64,000 bases of DNA from Candidatus Altimarinota bacterium (GCA_021734785.1 JAIPIF010000001.1:186001-250000), one strand, 5' to 3'. Shown: positions 39,864 to 48,933, numbered from the stretch's first letter. Translations and numbers: made by a program. Notes: generated by a model not told the origin, from the sequence alone.

Positions 39864-40766
39864 ATGCAGCACATTCTTTCCGCCGCCCAGTTTGACCGCG
39901 AGCGTCTGGAAAAATTTCTCGCGGCGGCCAGTCGCATGGCCGAGTGCGTGAAGTGCGACGGGGCGCGGATAGCGGATGGAAAAGTTTTGGCGACGTTTTT
40001 TTACGAGCCCTCCACCCGCACACGACTTTCCTTTGAGACGGCGATGCTGCGGCTGGGGGGACACGTCATTTCTGTTCCCGACAAAAGCGTGTCTTCCGTC
40101 AAAAAAGGCGAATCCGTGGAGGACACGGTGCGGGTTCTCTCGGGGTTTGCCGACGTGATCGCGATGCGATCAGATACGACCGGATTTCTTGAGCGGGCGG
40201 CAGCGGTTTCGACCGTTCCCATCATCAATGCCGGCGACGGCGGCGATGGGGAGCATCCGACGCAGTCACTGCTCGATCTCTTTACCATTTCTCGATATTT
40301 TTCTCTGGAAACCCCCCTGCGGGTGACGTTTGTCGGAGACATGAAGTATGGACGGACGGTGCATTCGCTGGCACCACTGCTGCGAAATTTTCCCGAGGTG
40401 CAGCTGCGGTTTGTTTCTCCCAAAGAATTGGCACTCCCGAAAAAATATCAGGCAGATGGCGACGAACATCTCACCGAGATTTCTGAGAATATTTTGAAAA
40501 ACACGGACGTACTGTATGTCACACGCATCCAAGAAGAACGTTTTGCCGACCGCGCTCAGTACGAAAAACTCAAAAACAAATTTCATTTCACCGCGGAGAA
40601 AATCAAAATAATGCCGAAAAATTCGATTCTTCTCCATCCGCTGCCGCGGGTGGGAGAGATTGATCCGGCTGTGGACGCGCTCCCACAGGCCACATATTTC
40701 GAACAAGCTCACAACGGCGTCCCCGTGCGAATGACGTTGATCGCCCAGCTCCTCGATCTGCTCTGA
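39864..40766 (+). CDS. pyrB: Aspartate carbamoyltransferase catalytic subunit
   Basis: The 300-residue enzyme carries the carbamoyl-phosphate motif STRTR (FFYEPSTRTRLSFETAM), the GDGGDGEHPTQSLLD segment and the C-terminal HPLPRVGEID. It joins carbamoyl phosphate to aspartate in pyrimidine synthesis. pyrC follows after four bases. No pyrI regulatory gene is seen, so it probably works as an unregulated trimer. ATG 39864 gives MQHILSAAQF, as in homologs. Confidence 0.95.
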   Translation: MQHILSAAQFDRERLEKFLAAASRMAECVKCDGARIADGKVLATFFYEPSTRTRLSFETAMLRLGGHVISVPDKSVSSVKKGESVEDTVRVLSGFADVIAMRSDTTGFLERAAAVSTVPIINAGDGGDGEHPTQSLLDLFTISRYFSLETPLRVTFVGDMKYGRTVHSLAPLLRNFPEVQLRFVSPKELALPKKYQADGDEHLTEISENILKNTDVLYVTRIQEERFADRAQYEKLKNKFHFTAEKIKIMPKNSILLHPLPRVGEIDPAVDALPQATYFEQAHNGVPVRMTLIAQLLDLL

Positions 40767-40770
40767 TCCC

Positions 40771-41997
40771 ATGAAATTTTCCATTTCCTCTGTCCGCATC
40801 GTCGACTCGGATCGGGATATTTTTGGCACCGTTTCGGTCGAAAATGGAAAGATTGCCTCCGTGCAGGAGGAGCCTGTTTCCACCCCCCCCAAAAAACTCC
40901 TCCTCCCGGGGATGGTGGATCCGCACGTGCATTTTCGCGATCCGGGTGCGGCCGGGTTTCAAACAGCAGAAGACTTTGCCTCCGGCTCAGCCGCGGCAGC
41001 GGCGGGGGGCGTGACGACGGTTTTTGACATGCCCAACACGCAGCCGCCTGTGTTTTCCGCAGAAAACTTGGCACAAAAAAGAACCATCGTTTCTGCCAAA
41101 TCCCTCGTGCGGTGGGGACTCTTTTTTGGGGCGGGGGAGCACAATTTGCCCGAAATTTCCGCGGTCAAAAATGTCCCCGGGATCAAGCTGTACGCCAACG
41201 ACACGACCGGGCATTTGCGGGTCTCTCAAGAAAAAACCTGGCGAGATATTTTTTCCCTCGGGCGACGAGTGGTGGTCCATGCCGAAGGAGAAACCTTTGT
41301 CCATCTGGCACGCGTGTGGGCGGAAATAGGGTTTCCCTGCCCGCTGCATCTGGCACACACGGCTCGGGCGATCGAGGTTTCTGCTCTGCGAGATTTGAAA
41401 AAAAAGACCGACCGGATTTCTGCCGAAGTGGCTCCTCATCACCTCTTTTTTACGGCAGAGGATGTGACCGACGGTTTCCTCCGGATGAAGCCCGAACTCG
41501 GCTTGAAATCGGATCAAGAGGCGCTGTGGCAGGGAATTGCTGACGGCACAATCGACTGCGCGGGATCGGATCACGCGCCGCATCCGGTTTCCGCCAAAAA
41601 AACAAACACACCGGCGTTTGGGGTGCCGGGGGTGCAGCACATTTTTCCACTTTTGTTCTCTGCGTGGCTGGAGCGGGGATGGGATCTCCAAAATCTTGTT
41701 CGTTTTACCTCCCAGCGGGCGGCCGAAATATTTCATCTTTCGCCACGGGGACAGATTGCACCGGGGGTTCCGGCGGATCTGGCCCTTTTTGATCTGACTG
41801 CTCCGCAAAAAGTTTCTGATCAAACGCTTTTTTCCCGCTGCGGGTGGACGCCGTACGGAGATTTCTCACTGCCCTGCGTGTCTCAGACCTGGGTGGGAGG
41901 GATTGAAGTTTTTTGCGACAGAAAAATTACGGCGGGAGACTGGCGCGCCGATGAAGAACGCTTTCTTCCTGGTCTCAGCCAAAAAAGTTTGGATTGA
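40771..41997 (+). CDS. pyrC: Dihydroorotase, type I
   Basis: This 408-residue amidohydrolase has the zinc motif HVHFRDPG at the start of the barrel, FDMPNTQPP, then the later His ligands (ALDLAHTARAI-like HLAHTARAIEV) and the metal-binding Asp in GSDHAPHP. It closes carbamoyl aspartate to dihydroorotate, the step after PyrB. The type I form matches the motif DPHVHFRDPG and length over 400. Other pyr genes are absent from the window. It converges with the pilin-like gene, overlapping it by 23 bases at the 3' end. Confidence 0.94.
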   Translation: MKFSISSVRIVDSDRDIFGTVSVENGKIASVQEEPVSTPPKKLLLPGMVDPHVHFRDPGAAGFQTAEDFASGSAAAAAGGVTTVFDMPNTQPPVFSAENLAQKRTIVSAKSLVRWGLFFGAGEHNLPEISAVKNVPGIKLYANDTTGHLRVSQEKTWRDIFSLGRRVVVHAEGETFVHLARVWAEIGFPCPLHLAHTARAIEVSALRDLKKKTDRISAEVAPHHLFFTAEDVTDGFLRMKPELGLKSDQEALWQGIADGTIDCAGSDHAPHPVSAKKTNTPAFGVPGVQHIFPLLFSAWLERGWDLQNLVRFTSQRAAEIFHLSPRGQIAPGVPADLALFDLTAPQKVSDQTLFSRCGWTPYGDFSLPCVSQTWVGGIEVFCDRKITAGDWRADEERFLPGLSQKSLD

Positions 41998-42466
41998 TCG
42001 TCCGCAGGATCATCGCCGCAGAAAAGAGCAGGATCAAGCTAAAGAGAGCCTGGGTGATGCGGGTTTTGGCTTGTGAAACGGCATCGGGGCTGGCGCCGCC
42101 GGCAATGATCTGGATCCCGGAGACCACGATGATCAGGACACAGACCAGCCCAATCGCGATCGCACCAAATTTGTAGATCAGACTCACATACGCGGCGAAA
42201 ACATCGACGCCCGAGTTGCCGGCGACACTGCGGATCTGTCGTCCGTCCCCGATGGGGATGGGCTCTTCAAATTCGACACAGTATTTCACCTTTTTCCCAT
42301 CTTTAAGTGTAAATCCATACCCGTCATCTTCCCCATCTTCCCCTTGCCCGAGGATGCAGCCACCGGTGGAGATATGTCCTCCCTCTGCGGTAGCTTGTGC
42401 TGAGACACTCGCCCAGGAGGGCAAGAGCAGGAGTGCGAGCAGCAGGATGAGAAAGAGTTTTTTCAT
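41975..42466 (-). CDS. TrbC/VirB2-like exported two-span membrane protein
   Basis: The 163-residue product has a signal peptide (MKKLFLILLLALLLLPSWASVSA), a 65-residue outer part with two cysteines, and two C-terminal spans, the second beginning KTRITQALFSLILLFSAAMILRTI. The GIQIIAGGASPDAVSQAKTRI turn between spans is the typical feature of the VirB2/TrbC-like pilin family widespread in CPR bacteria. It may be a pilus subunit or an envelope pore component. It lies one base after the 42468 gene and likely forms a unit with it. No VirB4-like ATPase is in the window. Confidence 0.7.
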   Translation of the reverse strand: MKKLFLILLLALLLLPSWASVSAQATAEGGHISTGGCILGQGEDGEDDGYGFTLKDGKKVKYCVEFEEPIPIGDGRQIRSVAGNSGVDVFAAYVSLIYKFGAIAIGLVCVLIIVVSGIQIIAGGASPDAVSQAKTRITQALFSLILLFSAAMILRTINPNFFG

Positions 42467-42467
42467 G

Positions 42468-43913
42468 TTACCAGAGGAGAAGGTCGAGGAAAAGCTGCAC
42501 CAGTGCGTACGCCGCAAAGGCGATCACCAGGCCAAACACGGTGTAGAGAAAAATCTGTTTGCCGCGCTGGAGCTGTTGTTCGTTGCCCTGGGCGATGATG
42601 AAGTAGATGGCGGAGACCACCAGCATCAAAATCGCAAAGGTTCCGATGATTTGGGCAAACAGGCGGATGACTTTGTCAAAAAGGTTTGTTTGGCTGTCGC
42701 CGCCGATCAGGGTCAGCTCGCCCTCACGAGAATTTTCTGTGGCGCGGAGAGTCCCCGTGACATCAAACTTGCCCGAGGCAATCATCATCTCGTGCAGTCG
42801 GATCTCCATGAAGCGATTATTGAGGAATTGGATTTTTTTGCCGTAGGTGTTGACGTTTTTTTCACGAGCGTCGGTTAATTTTTTGAGACAGTCTGCGGCA
42901 GGATCGCACGCAGCACTTCCACCGGAGGTTATGACGACTTCTCGCATATCCTCCACCTTTTTTCGCAGATTTTGTAGCGTTTTTTTTGCGGCTTCGACGC
43001 GTTCTATTTCTTTGTCTGAAGGAGTGGTAGGGTCTCCGTTTTCATCCTTTGGACCGACGGCCGTCCAGCCGGAGATGATCCCAGGGATGTCGATGGCGGA
43101 GCAGTTTGTTCCGTTGGTAAACCTTGAGTCAAGATTTCCCTTTTCTCCAGAGATTATTGGGAGATAGTTTTTGAGCTTTTCAAATTCTCGGTCAGCGAGG
43201 GTGAGTGTTTTTTCTTCCCCGTCAACTTCTTCTTTGGTTTCGAGCACGATACAGTCGGCGGCCTGGGACAGCTCTGGGTAGGTGTCGGTGCCTTCACGGG
43301 CGAGGGCTTCTTTGAGCTTTTTTGCGGCCTCCTCCAGCTCGCCAAACTGACGTTTGAAATTTTGGAGGGGGAGGACATTGTCTCGGGCATCGTCTTGCTG
43401 GAGTTTTTCCAGCTTGGGAATAACCCCCTGGATATTTTTTGCGCAGTTTTTGTACAGGGTGGTGCGTTCTTGGGTGACGGAAGTGTTTTTCTTGTCTGTG
43501 TCCGACAAGCCCTGATAAATGCTGTCCGCCTTTGTGTCGTAGGGATTGACTGTGATCTCATCATCGGGGTCGAGGAGGAGGCGGTGGATTTCGGGGTTGG
43601 GGCAGTTGGGTTTGTCTGGGTCGACGGTGATGTCTGCATCAGAGCCAAAATTTCCATCTTTCCAGCCGTCTAAACTTGGGAGCGTCGCCAAAATAAACCG
43701 GAGTTTTTTTTGTTCTTCTTCTGTTTTCTTTTCGTATTCACTTTTTTTCAGGGTTTCAAACGATCCGTCCTGGGTATTTTTGTACACCGATTTCATTTCT
43801 TCGCCTTCGATGTTTTTGGCAAGCTTTTCAAAATCGGGTGTCTCCTGAGCCCACGCCGATCCCCCGAGCGTGAGCCCGAGCAGGAGGAGTGAGAGCGCGA
43901 GGAGTTTTTTCAT
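42468..43913 (-). CDS. Large exported protein with VirB2/TrbC-like C-terminus
   Basis: This 481-residue protein starts with a signal peptide (MKKLLALSLLLLGLTLGGSAWA), then about 370 residues of charged, helical outer domain with three or four cysteines and repeated Asp/Glu stretches, and ends in two spans (from IRLFAQIIGTFAILMLVVSAIYF) split by a NEQQLQRGKQIFLYT turn, matching the two-span pilin-like domain of the next gene. So it looks like a pilin-type membrane hairpin fused to a large extracellular domain. It precedes the smaller pilin-like gene. Function is unknown; an assembly or adhesion role is a guess. Confidence 0.65.
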   Translation of the reverse strand: MKKLLALSLLLLGLTLGGSAWAQETPDFEKLAKNIEGEEMKSVYKNTQDGSFETLKKSEYEKKTEEEQKKLRFILATLPSLDGWKDGNFGSDADITVDPDKPNCPNPEIHRLLLDPDDEITVNPYDTKADSIYQGLSDTDKKNTSVTQERTTLYKNCAKNIQGVIPKLEKLQQDDARDNVLPLQNFKRQFGELEEAAKKLKEALAREGTDTYPELSQAADCIVLETKEEVDGEEKTLTLADREFEKLKNYLPIISGEKGNLDSRFTNGTNCSAIDIPGIISGWTAVGPKDENGDPTTPSDKEIERVEAAKKTLQNLRKKVEDMREVVITSGGSAACDPAADCLKKLTDAREKNVNTYGKKIQFLNNRFMEIRLHEMMIASGKFDVTGTLRATENSREGELTLIGGDSQTNLFDKVIRLFAQIIGTFAILMLVVSAIYFIIAQGNEQQLQRGKQIFLYTVFGLVIAFAAYALVQLFLDLLLW

Positions 43914-44005
43914 GGGACAATGATCGCAAAAGTGTACCACAAAATCCCAGCCAATGCAAGCGGGGGAGCGTGTTTTCGCTTTTGACGAGACGGGGGTTCT
44001 CTCCC

Positions 44006-44692
44006 TCAGCTAAACCGCTCATGAAACACGGCATTGTGGGGGCAGCGTTTTTTGAGAAGTTGTACCGTCTGGGTGACCATGTCGCCATTGCCACAGACAT
44101 AAAATTCCGCATTTTTCGTCCACTCACTTTCTTCCAAAAACTGGGTGATCCGACAGTTTCGACCCCATTTTTTCCAATCGTCAAAGTTTTTTGTCCGCGA
44201 AAATCCGAGCTGCACATTCACATTTTCCATTGCTGTCAGCTCCTCCAAGTACGCCAGATCTCCGGGCTCTCGCCCCCCGTACAGCAGGGTCATGGGGCGA
44301 GGATTTTTTTCCGCTCGCTCCGCCAGGATCATCGACCGGATGGGTGCGATGCCCGTGCCCGTGGCACAAAAAACCAGTTCGGTATTTTTCCTCTCCGACC
44401 GCACAAACTGCCCAAATGGGCCGCGAAAGAAAAACGTCTCTCCCGGCTTTGCCGCGTCAAACACCCCCGACGCGAGCCCGCCCGGAAGGATCCGCACGAT
44501 GAATTCCAAAAAATTTTCCTCCGGGCTCGAGGCAATCGAGTACGCCCGCCAGGCTTTTTTTCCAAACTCCATCGAGACAAACTGTCCGGCAACAAACTCA
44601 AAATCTTCCGGCCGTGTAAATCGAAAGCGCTTTGTGTCGCGGGCGACGATTTCCACCGCTTCCAGCACCAGCTCTCCTTCGGTGATGTTCAT
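44006..44692 (-). CDS. Ferredoxin-NAD(P)+ reductase-like flavoprotein
   Basis: A 228-residue FNR-fold protein: the FAD-binding RAYSIASSP motif (residues about 48-56), GPFGQF, and the NAD(P) half with CATGTGIAPIRSMI and a C-terminal YVCGNGDMV. It would pass electrons between NAD(P)H and an iron-sulfur partner. The stop of the neighbouring 2Fe-2S protein gene overlaps its start by four bases, so the two form an electron-transfer pair. No phenol/benzoate oxygenase genes are nearby. Confidence 0.85.
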   Translation of the reverse strand: MNITEGELVLEAVEIVARDTKRFRFTRPEDFEFVAGQFVSMEFGKKAWRAYSIASSPEENFLEFIVRILPGGLASGVFDAAKPGETFFFRGPFGQFVRSERKNTELVFCATGTGIAPIRSMILAERAEKNPRPMTLLYGGREPGDLAYLEELTAMENVNVQLGFSRTKNFDDWKKWGRNCRITQFLEESEWTKNAEFYVCGNGDMVTQTVQLLKKRCPHNAVFHERFS

Positions 44693-44940
44693 GATTTCGA
44701 CAGCGATTTACAGAGTTTTCCCACTTCCACGGGAGTCATGAAATCATGGACTTTTCGGCTTGCCGCCTGCTCGACGACTACCGCAGGACCCTTGGCACAG
44801 TGTCCCTGACAGCCACAGCGTTCGAGCGAAATATTTTTTTTGCCTTTGAGCTCCTGCTCGGCACGGGCAAAAGACAGATCTGAAAACCGATCACGACAGG
44901 CCTTTCCCCGACAGACCCGGAGGAACGTTTTTCCCGCCAT
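44689..44940 (-). CDS. Thioredoxin-like [2Fe-2S] ferredoxin
   Basis: An 83-residue protein with the cysteine pattern of the thioredoxin-like 2Fe-2S group (NuoE/HoxE C-terminal type): CRGKACRDRF at the start and CGCQGHCAKGP in the middle. It most likely carries one electron at a time for the adjacent FNR-like protein. No complex I or hydrogenase genes are present. Its start codon overlaps the stop of the 44940-46988 gene by one base, so all three may be co-transcribed. Confidence 0.8.
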   Translation of the reverse strand: MAGKTFLRVCRGKACRDRFSDLSFARAEQELKGKKNISLERCGCQGHCAKGPAVVVEQAASRKVHDFMTPVEVGKLCKSLSKS

Positions 44941-46988
44941 CAGAGGGAGAATTCATAGATTTTGTCATCCGTGACGACATTCACTTTTTGTCCGGCGTCA
45001 TCCACCACAAAGTCTTTCGCATTGGGGAGGTCAAAGAGGACTTGTTTTTTGTACGTGGCAAATCGGTCACCCTTGGTAAAGACCAGGATGCGAGAATTTT
45101 CCGGATCGAGCACGTACAGGAAATCCAATTCTGGTGTGGTGTAGAGTTTCAGATTTTTCCCCGAAAAGGGCTGGCTGGGCAGCTCCCGAAAGGAGAAGTC
45201 TTGCTTTTCCCCACGAAAGAGCTTCTGAATCGTCCCATCATCCGAGAGAATGTAGATCGCTCCGTCGATCGCAAAACTCACGGCGCGCGAGAGATCGGCG
45301 CCTTGGTTGTACGGGGTGGCACCGGAGTACCGGTCTCGCTGGCGTTCGTATTTCCAGATCTGATTTTCCACAGGATCGAGGAAGTACACATACCGTCCGT
45401 ATGTATCGAGCTCAATGCCCTGTTTCCAAGTGGTGTCGGCGGTGTTCATCGGGGTGAGGACACTGTTTCGATATTCGACGATCCGCGGCGCATCCGTGAG
45501 GAAGAGCAGCGTGTTTTGATCCTCTCGGGCAGCCGCGGAGAGGACGGTCTCTTTGTCCGTGATCGGGAGTCCCGTCTCGACAATGTTTCGTACGGTTTTG
45601 TAGACATTTTTGACATCGTACACAAAAAGATTGCCGCGCAGCTCTAGCATGCCCAGCGCATCGAGATTGTCATTTTTGGTTCCCAGATCTGCCAGGAGTT
45701 GGGCCTGGGTTTTGCGTGCATTTTCGACCTGCAGGAGCTTGTCCTGGATGTCGGCCAGCAAAAATTGGGCATCCGAGCGAAAGCTGCTGCTTTTGGCATT
45801 CATCACGTCCTGCACAGCATCTTGTGCCAATTCCAAACGTTCACTGGCAGAGCTACGATCTCCTTGAATCAAAAAACTGTCGGCTTCTTGCAATGCCTCC
45901 CGTGCAATCGAGAGTTGCTCGCGCATGGCGGCAGTTTCGGCGGATTCGTACCCGCTGACACCGCGGACGATCATCACCAGGACAAACAGACCCAGCACCG
46001 CTCCGGCAATCGTCAGCAATTTTTTCCGTGGGGGGAGGTTCACTCCGGAAAACTCCGGCAAACGGATGCGAAACGAAAACGGATCACCGCCTTTTTCGCG
46101 CGGAGGCTTTTGGGCCGCTGGTTCTTTCTCTGTCTCGAGTTCTTCCTCTTCAAACAGGGGTTCGGCAGAGGATTCGGTCGCCACTTCTTTTGGAGGAGAC
46201 GTTTTTTCTGCAGGAGCTGATGTTTCTTCGGGGGCTTCTTCCGGTGTTTCTTCGACGGGCTCGGGGGCTTTTGCCGTAGCTTTTTTTGCCGAAACTTTGG
46301 GAACCATTTTGGACAAAAATCCGCTCGTGCTCATCGAGCTCTTTTTTCCGACCCCAATGGCTGTCACGAGGAGGCTCTCTTCTGCCTTGAGCATGAGCTC
46401 GTTCCGAAGATTTTTGCACGATTCATCGAAATCACTGCGCGAAAAAATATCCACCAGCTGGGTACTCGTGATCGAGTGCAGCAGGCGTTTATTGGCAAAA
46501 AGCAGCGTGTCCTCCACCGACACCTGACCGCTCAAAATATTCACAAACAAATCTTCTCCCGGCTCCACTGTTTCCGAAATTTGCGAGACGGAGGATTGGC
46601 GCACCATGTAGGCTTCGGCTTCACCACTTTGAGTCAGATAGAGATTCTGAAAGTCAAAAAATGCCACAATAATGTTGGGAGTCTTTTTGAGTTTTTGACG
46701 ATTTTTTCGGGCATCGGTGTTGGCGGCTTTGAGCGCCTCCTCAAATCGCTGGTAGGGGTCGTCAATGTTTTGAACCAGCTGAAAGGTTTCGACAATGGAT
46801 CCAAACAGGGACTCGGCGACGGTACGCGGATCTTTGTCCTCTTCGTCAAATTGACCGAGGAAATAAACCTCTTGGCCTTCGCCGATTGTCTCGTGAAAGG
46901 CAAATGCAGTATTGGCCTCAGTGGCCTTGGTCTCGAAGGTGTGCACGGCAAAACTCATGAGAGAAAGGTTATTTTTTTGCTCATCCAT
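44940..46988 (-). CDS. Membrane protein with phosphatase-like N-terminus and beta-propeller C-terminus
   Basis: The 682-residue protein has three parts. Residues 1-225 resemble a PPM/PP2C-type phosphatase fold (VYFLGQFDEEDKD, FQNLYLTQSGEAEAYMVRQ, and LLFANKRLLHSI) but lack the usual DG metal ligands, so it may be inactive. Residues 225-340 are a low-complexity Pro/Glu/Ala linker ending in one span (TIAGAVLGLFVLVMIV). Residues 345-682 are a coiled coil followed by a beta-propeller with repeats such as GRYVYFLDPVENQIWKYE and AIYILSDDGTIQKL. ATG 46958 is an alternative start. The role, perhaps sensing across the membrane, is unknown. Confidence 0.6.
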   Translation of the reverse strand: MDEQKNNLSLMSFAVHTFETKATEANTAFAFHETIGEGQEVYFLGQFDEEDKDPRTVAESLFGSIVETFQLVQNIDDPYQRFEEALKAANTDARKNRQKLKKTPNIIVAFFDFQNLYLTQSGEAEAYMVRQSSVSQISETVEPGEDLFVNILSGQVSVEDTLLFANKRLLHSITSTQLVDIFSRSDFDESCKNLRNELMLKAEESLLVTAIGVGKKSSMSTSGFLSKMVPKVSAKKATAKAPEPVEETPEEAPEETSAPAEKTSPPKEVATESSAEPLFEEEELETEKEPAAQKPPREKGGDPFSFRIRLPEFSGVNLPPRKKLLTIAGAVLGLFVLVMIVRGVSGYESAETAAMREQLSIAREALQEADSFLIQGDRSSASERLELAQDAVQDVMNAKSSSFRSDAQFLLADIQDKLLQVENARKTQAQLLADLGTKNDNLDALGMLELRGNLFVYDVKNVYKTVRNIVETGLPITDKETVLSAAAREDQNTLLFLTDAPRIVEYRNSVLTPMNTADTTWKQGIELDTYGRYVYFLDPVENQIWKYERQRDRYSGATPYNQGADLSRAVSFAIDGAIYILSDDGTIQKLFRGEKQDFSFRELPSQPFSGKNLKLYTTPELDFLYVLDPENSRILVFTKGDRFATYKKQVLFDLPNAKDFVVDDAGQKVNVVTDDKIYEFSL

Positions 46989-47010
46989 ACCATACAAAAG
47001 TAAAAAAATT

Positions 47011-47039
47011 TTGCAATTTTCTGGGAACATTCTTACCAT
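47011..47039 (+). promoter_or_regulatory. Promoter of the repetitive secreted protein gene
   Basis: TTGCAA (47011-47016), 17-nt spacer, TACCAT (47034-47039). TTGCAA is its own reverse complement, so it could also serve the divergent gene at 46988. Confidence 0.55.
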
Positions 47040-47080
47040 TGAGAGTGCGTTTTTTCCGCTTTTCTAACACACACACAAAA

Positions 47081-48496
47081 ATGAAAAAATATCTGTTGCT
47101 TTTCAGCGCACTCTTTTTGGTGGGGACGGCCTGGGGAGCGTATTCCATCAACAGCACAAGCATTCCCGAAAAGGAATCCGACAGTTCGGTTTCTCATCTT
47201 GAATTTAATGCCATCACTAGCGCGCTCGATGCCATCAGCAATGATGGCTCCACGTTTGAAATGTCTGGAACAATAAAAGCATCGCAATTTTGTATCGGTG
47301 CCGATTGTATTGATACTTCTTGGCCCACGGGAGGCACCACCTATACCGCTGGCGTGGGGATTGATCTGACAGGAGATGCGATTTCAATCGATGACACAGG
47401 ATGTGTTGCCGATCAGATTTTGAAATGGAATGGAGTCGATGACTGGGCATGTGCGGCAGACGACGACACCATCGCCACGACGACGACCTGTGCCGATGGC
47501 CAGGTATTGAAATGGAATAACACAGGATCAGCGTGGGAATGTGGGGATGACGATTCAGCTACCCCCGGAACAGACACGCTGGCAGATCTGACCTGTGCCG
47601 CAGATGAAATTGCAAAATACATTGGTGGGGTCTGGACTTGTGCGGCAGACGCGGACACCGACACCACGTACACGGCTGGTACCGGCATTGCCATTGCAGG
47701 AGGGGTGATTTCGTTGCAAGCGGATGGAGGGGCGGCGTGTGCCGACGGACAGATTTTGAAATGGAACAACACCGGTTCGGTGTGGGTATGTGCAGACAAT
47801 ATCGACACGAACAGTGACACGCTGGCGAAACTTTCTCCCGATTGTATGGATACGCAGATTGCCCAGTTTAGTGGAGGTGCCTGGTCCTGTGCGGCCATGA
47901 CACTGACGGAGGAGGATCCAGAGGTGGGAACGCTGACAGAGGGAAAATGGTGTATCGCTGCAGGTGGAAAAGTGGACTGTATCCAGGATGCACCGACAGA
48001 TTTTTGGACAGACGGAACAGAAGAAATTTATTTCAGTGACGGAGTAAAAAATGTGGGAATCAAAACGGAGAACGCGTCTGCAGATTTATCCGTGAAGGGA
48101 AAAATATTGGCAAAGGAGCTGTGTGTTGCGGATGATGATGCTGATATTACGGGAGGAGCAGAGGCTACCGATAAAAATGCAGGAATTCGGTGTATTGATA
48201 ATGCCAAGTTCGAAGCATTTCTGGCGGCATTCGGGGATCCCGCAGGAGGAAGCGGTGCCGATTTCGATCTGGCATTTATTTCTCCAGGGGTAGTGCAAGT
48301 GAGCTGGACGGCTCTTACTTGTAACGCAAGTGCAGCAGGGACACTTCGATTTGGACAGAGTAGCACCGAAGGACAAGTTCTCCAGATTTGCATGGCAAAT
48401 AATGTAGGGACGTACGGCTGGTACACTATTATCAATTCATCGGGGATTCCAGGAGGAGCTCAGCAAGAAACAACGGGTACCATGAGTTCGCTATAA
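47081..48496 (+). CDS. Repetitive secreted fibre-like protein
   Basis: The 471-residue product has a signal peptide (MKKYLLLFSALFLVGTAWG) and a mature part rich in Asp, Thr, Gly and Cys. The unit CADGQxLKWNNTGSxWxC recurs, with weaker variants at about residues 115, 142, 180, 235 and 270, each flanked by two cysteines. Between them come YTAGTGIAIAGGVISL-type segments as found in phage tail-fibre and trimeric adhesin stalks. The C-terminal 150 residues are not repetitive. It is probably a cell-surface fibre or adhesin; a terminator follows directly. Confidence 0.7.
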   Translation: MKKYLLLFSALFLVGTAWGAYSINSTSIPEKESDSSVSHLEFNAITSALDAISNDGSTFEMSGTIKASQFCIGADCIDTSWPTGGTTYTAGVGIDLTGDAISIDDTGCVADQILKWNGVDDWACAADDDTIATTTTCADGQVLKWNNTGSAWECGDDDSATPGTDTLADLTCAADEIAKYIGGVWTCAADADTDTTYTAGTGIAIAGGVISLQADGGAACADGQILKWNNTGSVWVCADNIDTNSDTLAKLSPDCMDTQIAQFSGGAWSCAAMTLTEEDPEVGTLTEGKWCIAAGGKVDCIQDAPTDFWTDGTEEIYFSDGVKNVGIKTENASADLSVKGKILAKELCVADDDADITGGAEATDKNAGIRCIDNAKFEAFLAAFGDPAGGSGADFDLAFISPGVVQVSWTALTCNASAAGTLRFGQSSTEGQVLQICMANNVGTYGWYTIINSSGIPGGAQQETTGTMSSL

Positions 48497-48526
48497 GTCC
48501 GGCGTACTAAGTTGGGAAACAAAAAA

Positions 48527-48549
48527 GGCCCGCTCCGGCGGGCTTTTTT
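48527..48549 (+). terminator. Terminator of the repetitive secreted protein gene
   Basis: GCCCGC and GCGGGC arms with a TCCG loop, followed by six T, 32 bases after the stop codon. Confidence 0.85.
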
Positions 48550-48631
48550 CTTATCCAAAATTAAGAATGCCACAGGAGGAGGCCATCCCTTCTTTCAGCT
48601 TGAAAAAGCCGCTGCACTCGTTGGGGCCAAT

Positions 48632-48650
48632 GGGAGCGCCACGGGGAATC
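48632..48650 (-). repeat. tRNA-Glu 3'-end fragment, copy A
   Basis: The sequence GAGCGCCACGGGGAATC (plus strand) matches the acceptor and T-arm end of tRNA-Glu at 48948-48961 except for one base. It lies in a 450-base gene-free gap (48550-48943). The stretch between copies has hairpins at 48661-48677 and 48754-48770. Confidence 0.65.
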
Positions 48651-48812
48651 TCGTGCCTTCGTCCCGACAGGTCGGGACTCGGTTGAGAGATTTGTTTCCT
48701 CGTCACGGTGTTCCTCGGTACAAATCCTCGAACTCTCTGGGTTCGCTTCCCCCATCGTGTACCACGATGTAAAAAAGCCGCTCCCCCCGCTGGGGGCATC
48801 GATTTTTCCAAT

Positions 48813-48830
48813 GGGAGCGCCACGGGGAAT
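48813..48830 (-). repeat. tRNA-Glu 3'-end fragment, copy B
   Basis: A second GAGCGCCACGGGGAAT fragment, with the same flanking CCAATGG on one side as copy A. On the minus strand each fragment is followed about 25-35 bases later by a CGGCTTTTT run. Confidence 0.65.
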
Positions 48831-48908
48831 ACTCGCTCACAAGGTTCGCTCGTGACTTCGTATCGAACCCGGGTCCGCTTCCAAATTGACTCCGTCAAAA
48901 CAAAAACC

Positions 48909-48933
48909 ACCCCGAGCCACAAGGGCTCGGGGT
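48909..48933 (-). terminator. Terminator after tRNA-Glu
   Basis: ACCCCGAGCC and GGCTCGGGGT are perfect arms with a 5-nt loop, followed on the minus strand by GGTTTTTGTTTTG. Confidence 0.8.
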
